This document shows, piece by piece, positions 1 to 9,362 of a stretch of 64,000 nucleotides of DNA. Within the stretch, counting starts at the first letter, position 1. Every line of letters starts with the position of its first letter. Below the pieces are notes generated by a model, which made no database searches, was not told the DNA's origin, and saw only the letters and a list, made by a program, of their open reading frames with translations. Made by a program: the position numbers and the translations under genes. The DNA is from Stenomitos frigidus_A (GTDB lineage: Bacteria > Cyanobacteriota > Cyanobacteriia > Leptolyngbyales > Leptolyngbyaceae): contig NZ_CAWNSW010000080.1 in the NCBI RefSeq assembly GCF_963877135.1, positions 124,001-188,000 of the forward strand. Reading direction: 5' to 3'.

Positions 1-1221
1 CAACTCATTGCCACGCCGCTGTTTCTGCACCTTGCCTGTTGGGTGTTTCATGGTCAAGCAAAGTTTCCGACGAAGCGCACGGAGTTTTACAAGCAAGGGC
101 TAGACCTGTTGTTGGGCAAATGGGATGAAGCGAGAGGTGTTGAACGAGACGACGTCTATCGAGATTTTTTATTGCCCCAAAAGCTCAAGCTGTTGAGCCA
201 GATTGCCGCGACATCGTTTGAGCGGGGACAGTACTTCTTTGAGCAGCGGGTGCTGGAACAATACATCGGCGACTACATGCGAACGCTGACGGATGTACCG
301 ATAGAGCCAGAAGCCCTGCAGCTTGAAAGCGAAGCGGCACTGAAGGCGATCGAAGCGCAGCATGGGCTACTGGTCGAACGGGCGCGCGGGGTGTTTTCCT
401 TCTCGTATCTGGCATTTCAAGAATATTTTACGGCGCGAAACATCGTTGCCAGCTACAACCTGGAGGCCTTTGAGCAGGCATTGGGTGGACTGGTCAGCCA
501 CATCACCGACCCCCACTGGCGCGAAATCTTTTTGCTCACTACTGCCATGCTGCGGAGTGCCGACTCGCTCATGCAGTTGATGAAGCAACAAATTGATGCG
601 CTAGTTGCCAAAGACCCTTACCTGCAGGAGTTTTTAACCTGGGCAAGCCAAGAATCACAGACGACTCCGTCGCCACCCAAGGTTGCAGCCGGGCGAGCCT
701 TTTACCTGGCGCTGGCACGGACACCGTATGTGGCGTCTCAATTTGTCTTAGCCAACACGCTTGATCAGGGGATGTTTCTGGATGCTGCCTTGGATGACCT
801 GTTGTTGGAATGCGCGCTCGAAGACAGCCAGGAGTTTGCTTATACTCATGCCTGTGGGGATGCGCTTAACAATATCCTGGTCATGGTGCTGGATGCTGGC
901 TTTCAAAAATCGCTGCAGCAGCTCAAAGAGAAATTGCCCAGCCCCAACCAAAATCAGCATCAGTTCCAAACCTGGTGGCGCTTGCACCATACGGTATGGA
1001 TCGAACAATTGACCACCACGATCGCCGACTACCGCCACACTCATCATCACTGGACGTTTAGCCCTGAGCAACAGCAAACGCTGCAACGTTATTACGATGC
1101 CAACCAACTGCTGCTGGATTGTTTACGCAGCAACTCCGAGATCACAGCCACGATTCGGCAAGAAATTGAAGCGACGTTGTTGTTGCCACAGAAAGAACTG
1201 GAAGAAAGAGAGTGGGAGTAA
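1..1221 (+). CDS. NACHT-family STAND NTPase, C-terminal part (cut by window edge)
   Basis: The reading frame is open from base 1, so the gene starts outside the window; the GTG at 43 is internal. The first residues (LIATPLFLHLACWVF, then a basic stretch and FYKQGLDLLLGKWDE) match the region after the nucleotide-binding core of cyanobacterial NACHT proteins, where the 'PL.L..L' helix is followed by 'R..LY...L..LL..WD'. The P-loop is therefore upstream. The visible 407 residues include a winged-helix-like stretch ending in FSYLAFQEYFTARNI, a typical NACHT-associated motif, then an alpha-helical tail with no recognised repeat. NACHT proteins are signal-transducing ATPases, often immune sensors; the effector domain cannot be seen here. 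The family call is fairly sure, the function is not. Confidence 0.8.
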   Translation, partial: QLIATPLFLHLACWVFHGQAKFPTKRTEFYKQGLDLLLGKWDEARGVERDDVYRDFLLPQKLKLLSQIAATSFERGQYFFEQRVLEQYIGDYMRTLTDVPIEPEALQLESEAALKAIEAQHGLLVERARGVFSFSYLAFQEYFTARNIVASYNLEAFEQALGGLVSHITDPHWREIFLLTTAMLRSADSLMQLMKQQIDALVAKDPYLQEFLTWASQESQTTPSPPKVAAGRAFYLALARTPYVASQFVLANTLDQGMFLDAALDDLLLECALEDSQEFAYTHACGDALNNILVMVLDAGFQKSLQQLKEKLPSPNQNQHQFQTWWRLHHTVWIEQLTTTIADYRHTHHHWTFSPEQQQTLQRYYDANQLLLDCLRSNSEITATIRQEIEATLLLPQKELEEREWE

Positions 1222-1402
1222 AATCAAGCTTTCCTTACTTTTGGGTAAAAAGTCAGCAATGATGCTCATTTCATGCAAATCAAACATCAGTTAAACGCTT
1301 GCGTATACACGATTTCTAACACCGTGTTGCTAAGCTTTAAAGGATAAACGACCTCTAGACATCGTGAAGTCAGTTTATTGATAGAAGAAGCCGTCTAGAA
1401 GG

Positions 1403-1732
1403 ATGTCTTTTCTTAATAAAAAGACGCCCAATTCAAGTAGCAAAAGAAACAAAGCTGTAACCAGTTCCGGCAAAAAAGCGGTGTCATCATCAAATCAACC
1501 TGATTTAACATCTGGATTTAAAGTGTATACATTGATCAATGATCCAAATCCCTTTTCAAAACATTTAATGCCCGATCGCAACCAGCAGCTACTCTTCGAC
1601 ACAACGATCAAACGATCGATGCAAAAGAGGCATTATTGCTTACTTTGTTCAACGGTTTTGCTACGCCACATGCGCGCAGGAGGGCTTTACTGGCGCTGTA
1701 GCCATTGTCATGAAGAAATGCCGATCGTCTAA
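1403..1732 (+). CDS. small zinc-ribbon-like protein
   Basis: A 109-residue basic protein with a low-complexity Ser/Lys/Asn N-terminus (residues 1-35) and a C-terminal Cys4 module: CLLC, about 18 residues, then CSHC, ending in EEMPIV. The paired CxxC knuckles around an aromatic/basic stretch (RHMRAGGLYWRC) suggest a zinc ribbon. I recall this C-terminus from unnamed cyanobacterial proteins but know no function. The GAAGG before the ATG is almost abutting it, so translation may be weak or the start slightly different. It is followed by another small gene on the same strand. Confidence 0.6.
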   Translation: MSFLNKKTPNSSSKRNKAVTSSGKKAVSSSNQPDLTSGFKVYTLINDPNPFSKHLMPDRNQQLLFDTTIKRSMQKRHYCLLCSTVLLRHMRAGGLYWRCSHCHEEMPIV

Positions 1733-1867
1733 AACGGTAATGGCCTAACCGTAATGAGAAAAAAGATGACCGCTTTCATCGCCCAAGCCAGTGAGCTTAA
1801 AGTTAACCGAATCGAAAAGCGATGCTGCCCATAGTTAACGATCTTGCATTAGAGGTAACAGGTAACA

Positions 1868-2191
1868 ATGTCACACGGCTTAATCAATTTAACTCTGCCA
1901 ACAGTCATTCAAGAAATTGAGGATGTGTTGGAGGAGTATCCTCACCATCCTTATCATGTAGCATTTTCAATTCATGAATTACGGCAGAAGCTCATTGCTC
2001 ACGTGCTGAGTCATATTCCTAACCATTACACCGTCGAAGGGGTACAAGAATCAACCAGCAACCTTAAGAATCGCCGTCGTACTTCTGTTTTAGCAGAGCG
2101 GTTAAACACGGAAATGATCATCCGAGCCGGTATTCTACATATTCTGCGAGAAAACGCTGATTGGCTGAGTCACAATTTGCCAAAGCTCTAA
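1868..2191 (+). CDS. conserved hypothetical protein, possibly ComFB-like
   Basis: A 107-residue predicted helical soluble protein. The stretch LIAHVLSHIPNHYTV (about 44-58) resembles the 'alN.lPp.Y' core of ComFB-like proteins, which are widespread and duplicated in cyanobacteria, but the N-terminal half (PHHPYHVAFSIHELRQKL) is not diagnostic. No catalytic or metal motif is visible. Same strand as the preceding zinc-ribbon gene, 135 bases downstream, so co-transcription is possible. Family assignment is tentative. Confidence 0.5.
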   Translation: MSHGLINLTLPTVIQEIEDVLEEYPHHPYHVAFSIHELRQKLIAHVLSHIPNHYTVEGVQESTSNLKNRRRTSVLAERLNTEMIIRAGILHILRENADWLSHNLPKL

Positions 2192-2340
2192 AACTCCATA
2201 GAGCTAATACCAATTGCGTATGAATCTGTATAAAACTCTAGGTTGGATTGGGTCTAACGAAACCTAACAGAGCGAATGCTGGCATAAAGCCTTTGGCCTG
2301 GTTGACTGAGAAACTCAAAAGAAGCTTGCAGCCTCAGTCT

Positions 2341-2362
2341 CTTCTCCTAGATTTAGGAGAAG
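2341..2362. terminator. perfect 9-bp hairpin with 4-nt loop
   Basis: Arms CTTCTCCTA and TAGGAGAAG flank a GATT loop. No U-tract follows on the + strand, so this is either a factor-assisted terminator or an RNA-processing or stability element for the upstream small genes. Confidence 0.35.
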
Positions 2363-2566
2363 GAAGGCTTCAATTCCTTGCCTGCTAACCAGTTTGATGA
2401 AAGGGTGCAAAAAAACAAGGCGTTTTTAAGAGAAACCTTAGTCTTTGTTACGTTTTATATCGTATTCAATCAACTCACGCAGGAGATCAAACACTCATCT
2501 GTCAGAGTAAAAATGTTGAGCTTCTCATGTGATTCATGCAGATAGATCCTCTCCTTATCTGTGGAT

Positions 2567-2604
2567 CAACCCGATCGGCTCGCCCCCTTGAGTCGATCGG
2601 GTTG
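2567..2604. terminator. 11-bp inverted repeat, possible terminator
   Basis: Arms CAACCCGATCG and CGATCGGGTTG are separated by 16 nt. It lies 120 bp before the receiver-domain gene. A long GC-rich stem followed by TTCATT is compatible with a terminator of upstream transcription; a protein-binding palindrome is the alternative. Confidence 0.4.
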
Positions 2605-2725
2605 CTTCATTCCACCACGCGCTGATTCAATGATGCTAAGAGGGTATCTTCCGTTGAGCTGTGAACGTTGAAGCTTTTACTGCCCATTCTCGGCTGACTT
2701 GTTAGACAGCATTTGAGGTCTCGAT

Positions 2726-3364
2726 ATGAGCTTCATCAATCAAACAGAATCAAAAGTCAAGACACTTAAAGGTGTACAAGTGCTCGTTGTCGATAACGAT
2801 CGCGATAGCCTTTACCTGTACGAAACTTTGCTTAAAAGCTGTGGCGCAAATGTAATCACAGCAGCATCCGTCAAAGAAGCTATAGATGTTTTGAGTTGGC
2901 TCTTACCCAATATTTTGATCTGCGAGACGCGGTTCCGTGGTGAAAGCCTCAGCACATTAACCACAGAGTTGAACGCTTTGGAAACACACGGAGGCAATCA
3001 CATTCCGACGATCGCCATCACAACGTGGATTACCGATAGCCTTGCCCAAATTATCGAAGCAGGCTTTGAACACTACTTATTGAAACCAGTTGACCTCGGC
3101 CATTTAGTCTCTTTGATCAGAGATCTTGTGGTAAGTAACAAACGTCGCCGCCCTCCCTATGGCTTGGCGCTGAGAATACACCCAAGAAATAAGCGAAAAA
3201 TGATTGCCGTTAGTGGACTAGAGCTCGATCGCCAAACAGTTACCAACGTGGCGACCACCAGTTCCATTTGCCCAAAAGATTCATCGTTGCTGGCACAAGG
3301 ACTGCTCGAATCAGTGTCACATCAATCAACACCGCGAGCGCAGAACCCAACCCCAACGCTTTGA
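2726..3364 (+). CDS. degenerate response-regulator receiver domain protein (pseudo-receiver)
   Basis: Residues 17-130 form a CheY-like receiver: VLVVDNDRDS for strand beta1 (D23; its partner acidic residue is N24), T99/T100 after IAI, and K120-P121. The phospho-acceptor position in NILICETRF is Glu67, not Asp. Such a domain cannot be phosphorylated in the usual way and may mimic the active state or use another input. The C-terminal 80 residues are basic then low-complexity and carry no recognised output domain. The last 125 bases overlap the 3' end of the convergent MMPL gene, so part of the tail may be an extension of the frame across that gene. Confidence 0.75.
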   Translation: MSFINQTESKVKTLKGVQVLVVDNDRDSLYLYETLLKSCGANVITAASVKEAIDVLSWLLPNILICETRFRGESLSTLTTELNALETHGGNHIPTIAITTWITDSLAQIIEAGFEHYLLKPVDLGHLVSLIRDLVVSNKRRRPPYGLALRIHPRNKRKMIAVSGLELDRQTVTNVATTSSICPKDSSLLAQGLLESVSHQSTPRAQNPTPTL

Positions 3365-5582
3365 CAAAAATAATGCGACTGATCACAAATGTGCTGGTGA
3401 CAATAATCATGAGTAGCGCTGCGCTAGTGATGATACCGCCTGTTAGCTTTAAGCCTTGAATCACGCTTTCAGTATTACTGTTGCCTTCATCGTAGGCTTC
3501 TTTAATGCGCGTCAGCATAAAGACTTCGTAGTCCATACTTAAGCCAAACAACACACAAAACAGCACGATCGGTAACAGCAAGTCTAAATAACCAACAGGC
3601 GTAAAGTGTAGCCACTGCTGCAAGTATCCATCTTGAAAAATAAACACCAGCGAACCGAACGAAGCCCCGATCGAAAGAATATTCATCGCGATCGCTTTAA
3701 GCGGCAAAATCACTGAATCCAGCAGCACATAAAGAACGACGAAGGTAATGCCCATCATGATAGCGATCACGATCGGGAAGCGCTGATAAATCGCTTGCAT
3801 CGTGTCTAGTTCCCGTGCAGTCTGACCAGCCACCCAAACTTGCAGTCCGTTTAATTGCCAAGACTGAATGGTTCTCACAAGTGCTTGCGTCTCTGTGCTA
3901 TTTCTAGCAGTGCGACTTTTAACCACAACCAACGTCGATGAGCGACCCGTGATCCAGATTTGCGATGCATCCAACTTCAACGCATCCAAACTATCCGTCG
4001 TTTTCTGCATTGTGGTCGCTTTGTCTGTCGTCTCACTCTTAAACACAATCAAGCCACCGTCACGAGGTGATTTCACCACTGCCGTTAGTTCAGACGGAGC
4101 TGATTGTGAGCTTTGATAAAGCTGCTGATAGCCCGCCAACGATAACGTAGGATTCAGGCTAAACAGACTGGAGACGCGCTCTACCCGTGGATCGGCTTTG
4201 AGCTGCTCGATCGCTTTATAAAGAGAGGCAATATGCAGTTTGGAAAGAATGGTGTCGTTAGATGGTGCGCGGATGAGCACTAGAATGGGGCTAATTTCAC
4301 CCGGTCCAAACGCTTCTGCTAGCACCTCAGCCCCCCGCCGGGCAGCAAAGTCTTTAGGTAAAATATCAGCACTCGTGAGCCCAAAGCGAGCCTGTAGAAA
4401 CGGCGCACTCAACCCAGCCACGATGAGCAAAACGGCAAGGCTGACTGGAATGCTATGCCGAATGACTTTGCGGGCGATCGCTGTCCAATAGTCGCGCCGA
4501 GGAATCGTAACGTGAAGCAAAAAGCGGCGGCGCTTTACACGCTGTCCCAGTAGTGCCAATACAGCAGGCAAAAGCGTGAGGGCAACGAGCACCGACAGCA
4601 GCACCACCAGTGATCCAGCAATGCCCAACGATTGCAGCAACGTAATGGGAAAGAGCATTAGCCCCGTCAACCCAATACAGACCGTTAAACCTGAGAAAAA
4701 GACGGCACGTCCCGCCGTTTCAACCGTACGGGCGATCGCCGTTTCGACTGATCCCGCACTCAACTCTTCTCGAAACCGATTCACGATGAGCAAAGAATAA
4801 TCGATGCCTAACCCCAGTCCCAACATGCTGACCAGGTTGAGCGCAAAGACTGACACACTGAATTGCAGCGCAATCAGGTACAACAGCCCTAAAGTTACTG
4901 ACACCGCAACGACTGCCATCACAACCGGTAGAGTTGCTGCGACCACCGAGCCAAAGATAAGCAAAAGCGCCATGAGAGTCAGTGGCAGCACCAACCATTC
5001 AATGCGACCGAGATCGGCTTGACTAATCTGCTGCACATCGCGGTTGACAACGGGTATACCCGTTAGAAAGCTCTGCCAGTCCGGTAGCGGTTGTTTCGTT
5101 AGAATCTGTTCAATTTGTTCAATGACCGGGAGGATCGCTCTCACTTCAGTCACATTCAGACGAATGACGCTGTACTGTACCTGCCCGTCTGGACTGCGGT
5201 GTTCGGGCTGCTCTGTGGCACTGATGACAGCGCTGACCGTCGGCAACGCTCGAATTTGCTTGAGCAGAGGCTCCAGTTGAGACTCACGACGATCGACCAT
5301 ATGACCAGGCCGTCGTTGAAACACGATCGTCAGCGCATCGGCAGATAGATTTAAATCTTGCTGTAAAAATCGTTCTGCTTGATGAGCGCTCCCCGCTTCG
5401 TACACCGATCCCGTTTCTTGAAGCGTCTGTTCTAGCAGCGGTGTCACGGCAAGACTCAACGCCATCAACACAGCCCAAAACGCGATCGTCAGCTTACGGT
5501 AGCGATAGACCCAACGTCCCAGCGTGTAAAAGCCTGATTGTTTCTCTAAAGGTTTGAAGCACGCTTGCTCTGGTTCCATCAA
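3240..5582 (-). CDS. MMPL/RND-superfamily transporter
   Basis: A 780-residue polytopic membrane protein with the duplicated MMPL layout: TM1 (about 29-50), a periplasmic loop (about 55-185), a bundle of five TM segments (about 190-345), TM7 near 370, a second large loop, and a final bundle (about 595-770). GLGIDYSLLIVNRFREE in the first half and FGLSMDYEVFMLTRIKE in the second are the paired RND motifs carrying the Asp/Tyr pairs used in proton relay. MMPL proteins export lipids or hydrophobic compounds using proton motive force; the substrate here is unknown. It overlaps the receiver gene tail-to-tail by 125 bp. Confidence 0.9.
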   Translation of the reverse strand: MMEPEQACFKPLEKQSGFYTLGRWVYRYRKLTIAFWAVLMALSLAVTPLLEQTLQETGSVYEAGSAHQAERFLQQDLNLSADALTIVFQRRPGHMVDRRESQLEPLLKQIRALPTVSAVISATEQPEHRSPDGQVQYSVIRLNVTEVRAILPVIEQIEQILTKQPLPDWQSFLTGIPVVNRDVQQISQADLGRIEWLVLPLTLMALLLIFGSVVAATLPVVMAVVAVSVTLGLLYLIALQFSVSVFALNLVSMLGLGLGIDYSLLIVNRFREELSAGSVETAIARTVETAGRAVFFSGLTVCIGLTGLMLFPITLLQSLGIAGSLVVLLSVLVALTLLPAVLALLGQRVKRRRFLLHVTIPRRDYWTAIARKVIRHSIPVSLAVLLIVAGLSAPFLQARFGLTSADILPKDFAARRGAEVLAEAFGPGEISPILVLIRAPSNDTILSKLHIASLYKAIEQLKADPRVERVSSLFSLNPTLSLAGYQQLYQSSQSAPSELTAVVKSPRDGGLIVFKSETTDKATTMQKTTDSLDALKLDASQIWITGRSSTLVVVKSRTARNSTETQALVRTIQSWQLNGLQVWVAGQTARELDTMQAIYQRFPIVIAIMMGITFVVLYVLLDSVILPLKAIAMNILSIGASFGSLVFIFQDGYLQQWLHFTPVGYLDLLLPIVLFCVLFGLSMDYEVFMLTRIKEAYDEGNSNTESVIQGLKLTGGIITSAALLMIIVTSTFVISRIIFVKALGLGSALAVLIDVTLIRAVLVPATMNLLGKWNWWSPRW

Positions 5583-5773
5583 GCCCGAATTCTCTCCATC
5601 AAGGTCTCGATCGTGCTGTAGAACATCAGCTCAAAACACTCAGACACAGCCACTTCATAAAGTTTGCCAGGAACGATCTCTACGGGTTGCTCAAGCTTCA
5701 CTGTAACCTGTCGCTTTAACCTCTCGTGAGGGGATCAGTGCTGTAGAAGGAAGGAGCGGTCAGCGGTCAGCCC

Positions 5774-6412
5774 TTAACACATGACCCGAAACGTCAGATT
5801 TAGACGAGGAGAAACAGCCCGTTTCGTCTTCGGTACTTGATGCTGCCAGTAGTGCTGCGTTGTGCCCTGCATGAGCAAAAAACTACCGGATGTCAGCGCT
5901 AATTTCGCCTTTAACGCCTTCTGGTACTTATGACGCAGCATAAATTGCCGCGTACCACCCAGGCTCAAGGAACCAATGACTGGGTTTTGCCCTAGCTCTG
6001 GCTCGTCATCGCTATGCCAGCCCATGCTGTCGTTGCCATCGCGGTAGAGGTTGAGCAGCACACTGTTGAAGGCAACACCCGCGATCGCGTCCACCGTTGC
6101 CTTAAGATCAATCAAGGTCTCCGTCCAACCTGAAGGCTGCATAGTGATACCAGAATAGGTGTAAGCTTTACCAGGATCACCAACCCAGGCAGTGAGTCTT
6201 GGCTGAGGCAGCGATCGACCGTAGACGGTTATCCAGTCCTGCCGCCAGTCAATCGTTTGCGTTAGCTTAGCTAGCAGGCGATCGCTGTATTGCTCATTGA
6301 AAAGGGAAGGATAGAAAACGATATCTGCATCTGAAAGCTGTAAAGAGCTGTAGAGAGATGTCAAGGATAGCGGCTGACTGGCATCTAACTTGTCGGTTGA
6401 ATCTAGCCACAT
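5774..6412 (-). CDS. AlkB-like 2-oxoglutarate/Fe(II) dioxygenase
   Basis: A 212-residue protein of the AlkB nucleic-acid demethylase superfamily, close in size and motifs to ALKBH2/3-type bacterial proteins. The iron ligands appear as HSD in MGWHSDDEPELG and a distal His in QHYWQHQVPKTKRAVSPR; the two arginines of SPRLNLTFR bind 2-oxoglutarate. NSVLLNLYRDGNDSMGWHSD is the typical nucleotide-recognition lid followed by the HxD motif. These enzymes oxidatively remove alkyl groups from 1-methyladenine or 3-methylcytosine. It is monocistronic, upstream of and divergent from the EF-G gene. Confidence 0.88.
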   Translation of the reverse strand: MWLDSTDKLDASQPLSLTSLYSSLQLSDADIVFYPSLFNEQYSDRLLAKLTQTIDWRQDWITVYGRSLPQPRLTAWVGDPGKAYTYSGITMQPSGWTETLIDLKATVDAIAGVAFNSVLLNLYRDGNDSMGWHSDDEPELGQNPVIGSLSLGGTRQFMLRHKYQKALKAKLALTSGSFLLMQGTTQHYWQHQVPKTKRAVSPRLNLTFRVMC

Positions 6413-6626
6413 TTACAGCCGTCTCCTCTACATTTACAGCTCGACAATTTACAATTGTAAATATAGCTATGAGCGTGTAAAAGGATTCCTTACGATTCTA
6501 GCTGGTTGGCTATGTCAACTGGCTGGAGCTTAGCCCGCATTGGCTACGAAGGCAACACCGATTCCCTCTGAATACCGCTTGCAGGTGGTCACCAACGGTT
6601 TGTCGCATTTAATCTAGAGAGCAACT

Positions 6627-8714
6627 ATGAAAGACCTCACTCGTTATCGAAACATCGGCATCTTCGCTCACGTCGATGCCGGTAAAACAACCACAACTGA
6701 AAGAATCCTGAAACTGACAGGTAAGATCCACAAAATTGGTGAGGTTCATGAAGGTGCGGCAACGACAGACTTCATGGAGCAAGAGCAGGAACGTGGTATC
6801 ACGATTCAATCTGCTGCGACAAGCTGCTTCTGGAACGACCACCAGCTGAACATTATCGACACCCCTGGTCACGTTGACTTCACCATTGAGGTGTACCGTT
6901 CCCTTAAGGTACTAGATGGCGGTATTGGTGTGTTCTGTGGCTCTGGCGGCGTTGAGCCCCAATCAGAAACCAACTGGCGCTATGCGAACGATTCTGAAGT
7001 CGCTCGTATTATCTACATCAACAAGCTCGATCGCACCGGGGCTGACTTCTTCCGCGTGGTGAAGCAAGTGGATGACATCCTCGCTGCCAAGCCGCTGGTG
7101 ATGGTGCTGCCGATCGGCGTCGAAGAGCAGTTTTCTGGTGTCGTCGATCTGCTGACCCGCAAAGCCTGGATCTGGGACGACTCTGGCGATCCGATGAACT
7201 ACACGATCCAAGACGTGCCTGCCGACATGGTGGATCAAGTCGAAATCTATCGCGAGCAGTTGATTGAGCTGGCGATCGAGCAAGACGATGAAGTCATGGA
7301 AAAATATCTGGAAGGGGAAGAGCCTGACATCGAGACGCTGAAGCGCTGTATCCGTAAAGGCACCCGCGACCTCGTCTTTTTCCCCACCTACTGTGGCTCG
7401 TCCTTTAAGAATAAGGGCGTGCAGCTCGTGCTGGATGCGGTGGTGGACTATCTGCCCAACCCAATGGAAGTCAAACCCCAACCCGAAGTCGATTTGGAAG
7501 GGAATGAGACAGGCACTTTCGCCATTGTCGATCCAGCGAAGCCACTACGAGCGCTGGCGTTCAAAATTATGGACGATCGCTTTGGTGCGCTGACCTTCAC
7601 GCGTCTGTACTCTGGTACGTTGTCGAAGGGCGACACCATTCTCAACACGTTTACGGGTAAAACCGAGCGCGTGAGCCGTTTGGTGGAAATGCATGCCAAT
7701 TCGCGTGAAGAAATCGACTCCGCACAAGCAGGTGACATCATTGCGATCGTGGGTATGAAGAATGTCCAGACCGGGCATACGCTCTGCGATCCGAAGCATC
7801 CTGCAACGCTAGAACCAATGGTCTTCCCGGAACCTGTGATTTCGATCGCGGTCAAACCAAAGACCAAAGGTGGCGAGGAGAAGATGGGGATCGCACTCAG
7901 CAAGATGGTGCAGGAAGATCCGTCGTTCCACATGATGACGGACGAAGAGAGCGGCGAAACCATTCTTAAAGGGATGGGTGAGCTACACCTGGACATCAAG
8001 GTTGATATCCTCAAGCGGACTCACGGCGTTGAAGTCGAAGTGGGTAAGCCCCAGGTGGCGTATCGCGAGTCCATCACCAAACGACTCGAAGACGGCTACA
8101 TTCACAAGAAGCAGTCGGGTGGTTCGGGTCAATACGCGAAGATCAACTACATCCTGGAGCCGGGTGAACCGGGAAGTGGCTTCCAGTTTGAGTCGAAGGT
8201 CACAGGCGGCAGCGTGCCTAGAGAATACTGGCCTGCGGTAGAGAAAGGGTTTGGCAGCATGATCGACAAAGGTGTCTTGGCGGGGTTCCCTTGCCTGGAC
8301 TTGAAGTTCACCTTGACAGAAGGTGGCTTCCACCCCGTTGACTCGTCAGCCATGGCGTTTGAAATTGCCGCCAAATCTGCGTATCGGCAGTCGGTGCCCA
8401 AAGCTGCACCGCAGTTGCTAGAACCCATCATGAACGTGGACGTGTTCACGCCAGATCATTACATGGGGGATGTCATCGGTGATCTCAACCGTCGCCGGGG
8501 CATGATGAAATCCCAGGAAACGGGTGCAACGGGTGCCCGTATCAAGGCAGATGTGCCGTTGAGCGAAATGTTTGGCTACATTGGTGACCTGCGCACCATG
8601 ACGTCTGGTCGCGGCCAGTTCTCCATGTCTTTTTCACACTACGCGCCTTGCCCCAACAACATCGCGGAAGAAGTGATTAAAGAAGCCAAAGAGAGACAAG
8701 CTGCTGCTTCGTAG
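6627..8714 (+). CDS. fusA: translation elongation factor G (stand-alone copy)
   Basis: A 695-residue EF-G, the GTPase that drives ribosomal translocation. The G motifs are intact: AHVDAGKTTTTER (G1), RGITI (G2), DTPGH (G3), NKLD (G4). Domains II-V follow at full length, ending in the conserved GRGQFSMSFSHYAPCP region. The gene stands alone: rpsL, rpsG and tuf are absent, so it may be an EF-G paralogue rather than the str-operon copy. Cyanobacteria commonly carry several fus genes and I cannot tell from one sequence which this is. A strong terminator follows at 8785. Confidence 0.9.
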   Translation: MKDLTRYRNIGIFAHVDAGKTTTTERILKLTGKIHKIGEVHEGAATTDFMEQEQERGITIQSAATSCFWNDHQLNIIDTPGHVDFTIEVYRSLKVLDGGIGVFCGSGGVEPQSETNWRYANDSEVARIIYINKLDRTGADFFRVVKQVDDILAAKPLVMVLPIGVEEQFSGVVDLLTRKAWIWDDSGDPMNYTIQDVPADMVDQVEIYREQLIELAIEQDDEVMEKYLEGEEPDIETLKRCIRKGTRDLVFFPTYCGSSFKNKGVQLVLDAVVDYLPNPMEVKPQPEVDLEGNETGTFAIVDPAKPLRALAFKIMDDRFGALTFTRLYSGTLSKGDTILNTFTGKTERVSRLVEMHANSREEIDSAQAGDIIAIVGMKNVQTGHTLCDPKHPATLEPMVFPEPVISIAVKPKTKGGEEKMGIALSKMVQEDPSFHMMTDEESGETILKGMGELHLDIKVDILKRTHGVEVEVGKPQVAYRESITKRLEDGYIHKKQSGGSGQYAKINYILEPGEPGSGFQFESKVTGGSVPREYWPAVEKGFGSMIDKGVLAGFPCLDLKFTLTEGGFHPVDSSAMAFEIAAKSAYRQSVPKAAPQLLEPIMNVDVFTPDHYMGDVIGDLNRRRGMMKSQETGATGARIKADVPLSEMFGYIGDLRTMTSGRGQFSMSFSHYAPCPNNIAEEVIKEAKERQAAAS

Positions 8715-8784
8715 CGGTTAGGTAGGGGCATGGCAATGCCATGCTCCTAATTGAAGCTAATTTACTTGCCCAAATTACCTGAAG

Positions 8785-8824
8785 CTTCCTGGTTGGCATA
8801 CCACCAATCAGGAAGTTTATTGTT
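8785..8824 (+). terminator. intrinsic terminator after EF-G
   Basis: A 12-bp stem (CTTCCTGGTTGG with CCAATCAGGAAG, one G-U pair), a 7-nt loop, then TTTATTGTT. Correctly placed about 70 bp after the EF-G stop. A smaller palindrome, GCATGGCA-A-TGCCATGC, lies between it and the stop. Confidence 0.75.
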
Positions 8825-8852
8825 ATGTTGATCGATTGCTATTGTATTGGTT

Positions 8853-9236
8853 ATGGAGTTGAATTCGCTGCCTGCAGAAATTATTCTGAGCCATCCTCGC
8901 ACGACCATTGGTCATCTCTATTTGCCCTGGAATCCCCAACCAGGAGCATATTTGGAAGTCGAGGGTCAAAACTATATGGTGCTAGAACGCAGACATCGTT
9001 ATCAATTGCGATCGGGTCGTTATCAGCTACATAAAATAGCGATCTATGTGCAAAAGTGTGACGCTCTCACAGAAGGTAGTTTATTAGATGGACGCCTGGT
9101 CATTGGCGATCTCACCTGTGTTTACAATGCTCGTTCTGAGTTGCTTCGGTGTGCCGTCAATCCGAGTGGGCCGTGCGATCGGTGTGCGTATTATCAATCG
9201 GTGGGGAGTGGGAAGGATGAAGGGATGAGGGGATGA
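8853..9236 (+). CDS. DUF6464-like cyanobacterial protein
   Basis: About 127 residues from the ATG at 8853 (a TTG two codons upstream is an alternative). The core PGAYLEVEGQNYMVLERRH and the C-terminal Cys cluster (CVYNARSELLRC, CDRCAYYQS) match a conserved cyanobacterial family that I recognise as DUF6464; function unknown. The four cysteines could bind a metal. The last 10 or so codons (GSGKDEGMRG) are read from the beginning of the adjacent tandem-repeat tract, so the repeat has grown into or reshaped the C-terminus. Confidence 0.7.
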   Translation: MELNSLPAEIILSHPRTTIGHLYLPWNPQPGAYLEVEGQNYMVLERRHRYQLRSGRYQLHKIAIYVQKCDALTEGSLLDGRLVIGDLTCVYNARSELLRCAVNPSGPCDRCAYYQSVGSGKDEGMRG

Positions 9237-9350
9237 AGGCTAAAGGATGAAGGCTAAAGGATGAAGGCTAAAGGATGAGAATCAAAACTCAAAACTCTTA
9301 CTCCTCTCACCTCACTCCTCTCTCTTTCAACTCAAAACTCAAAACTCTCC
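9210..9350. repeat. STRR-type tandem repeat tract
   Basis: Three direct copies of a 14-mer built from GGCTAAA plus GGATGAA, preceded by degenerate GGATGA(A/G) units and followed by AACTCAA/AACTCTT heptamers. Short tandemly repeated repetitive heptanucleotides are a known feature of filamentous cyanobacteria. The same units recur at 10255 and 12450. Confidence 0.8.
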
Positions 9351-9362
9351 TTCCCTTCCCTC

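Larger units (their letters stand above)
2192..2725. other. 534-bp intergenic stretch with two hairpins
   Basis: No coding frame is convincing. It holds two perfect inverted repeats, listed separately (2341-2362 and 2567-2604), which probably end transcription or process transcripts between the small gene at 1868 and the receiver gene at 2726. Confidence 0.4.
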
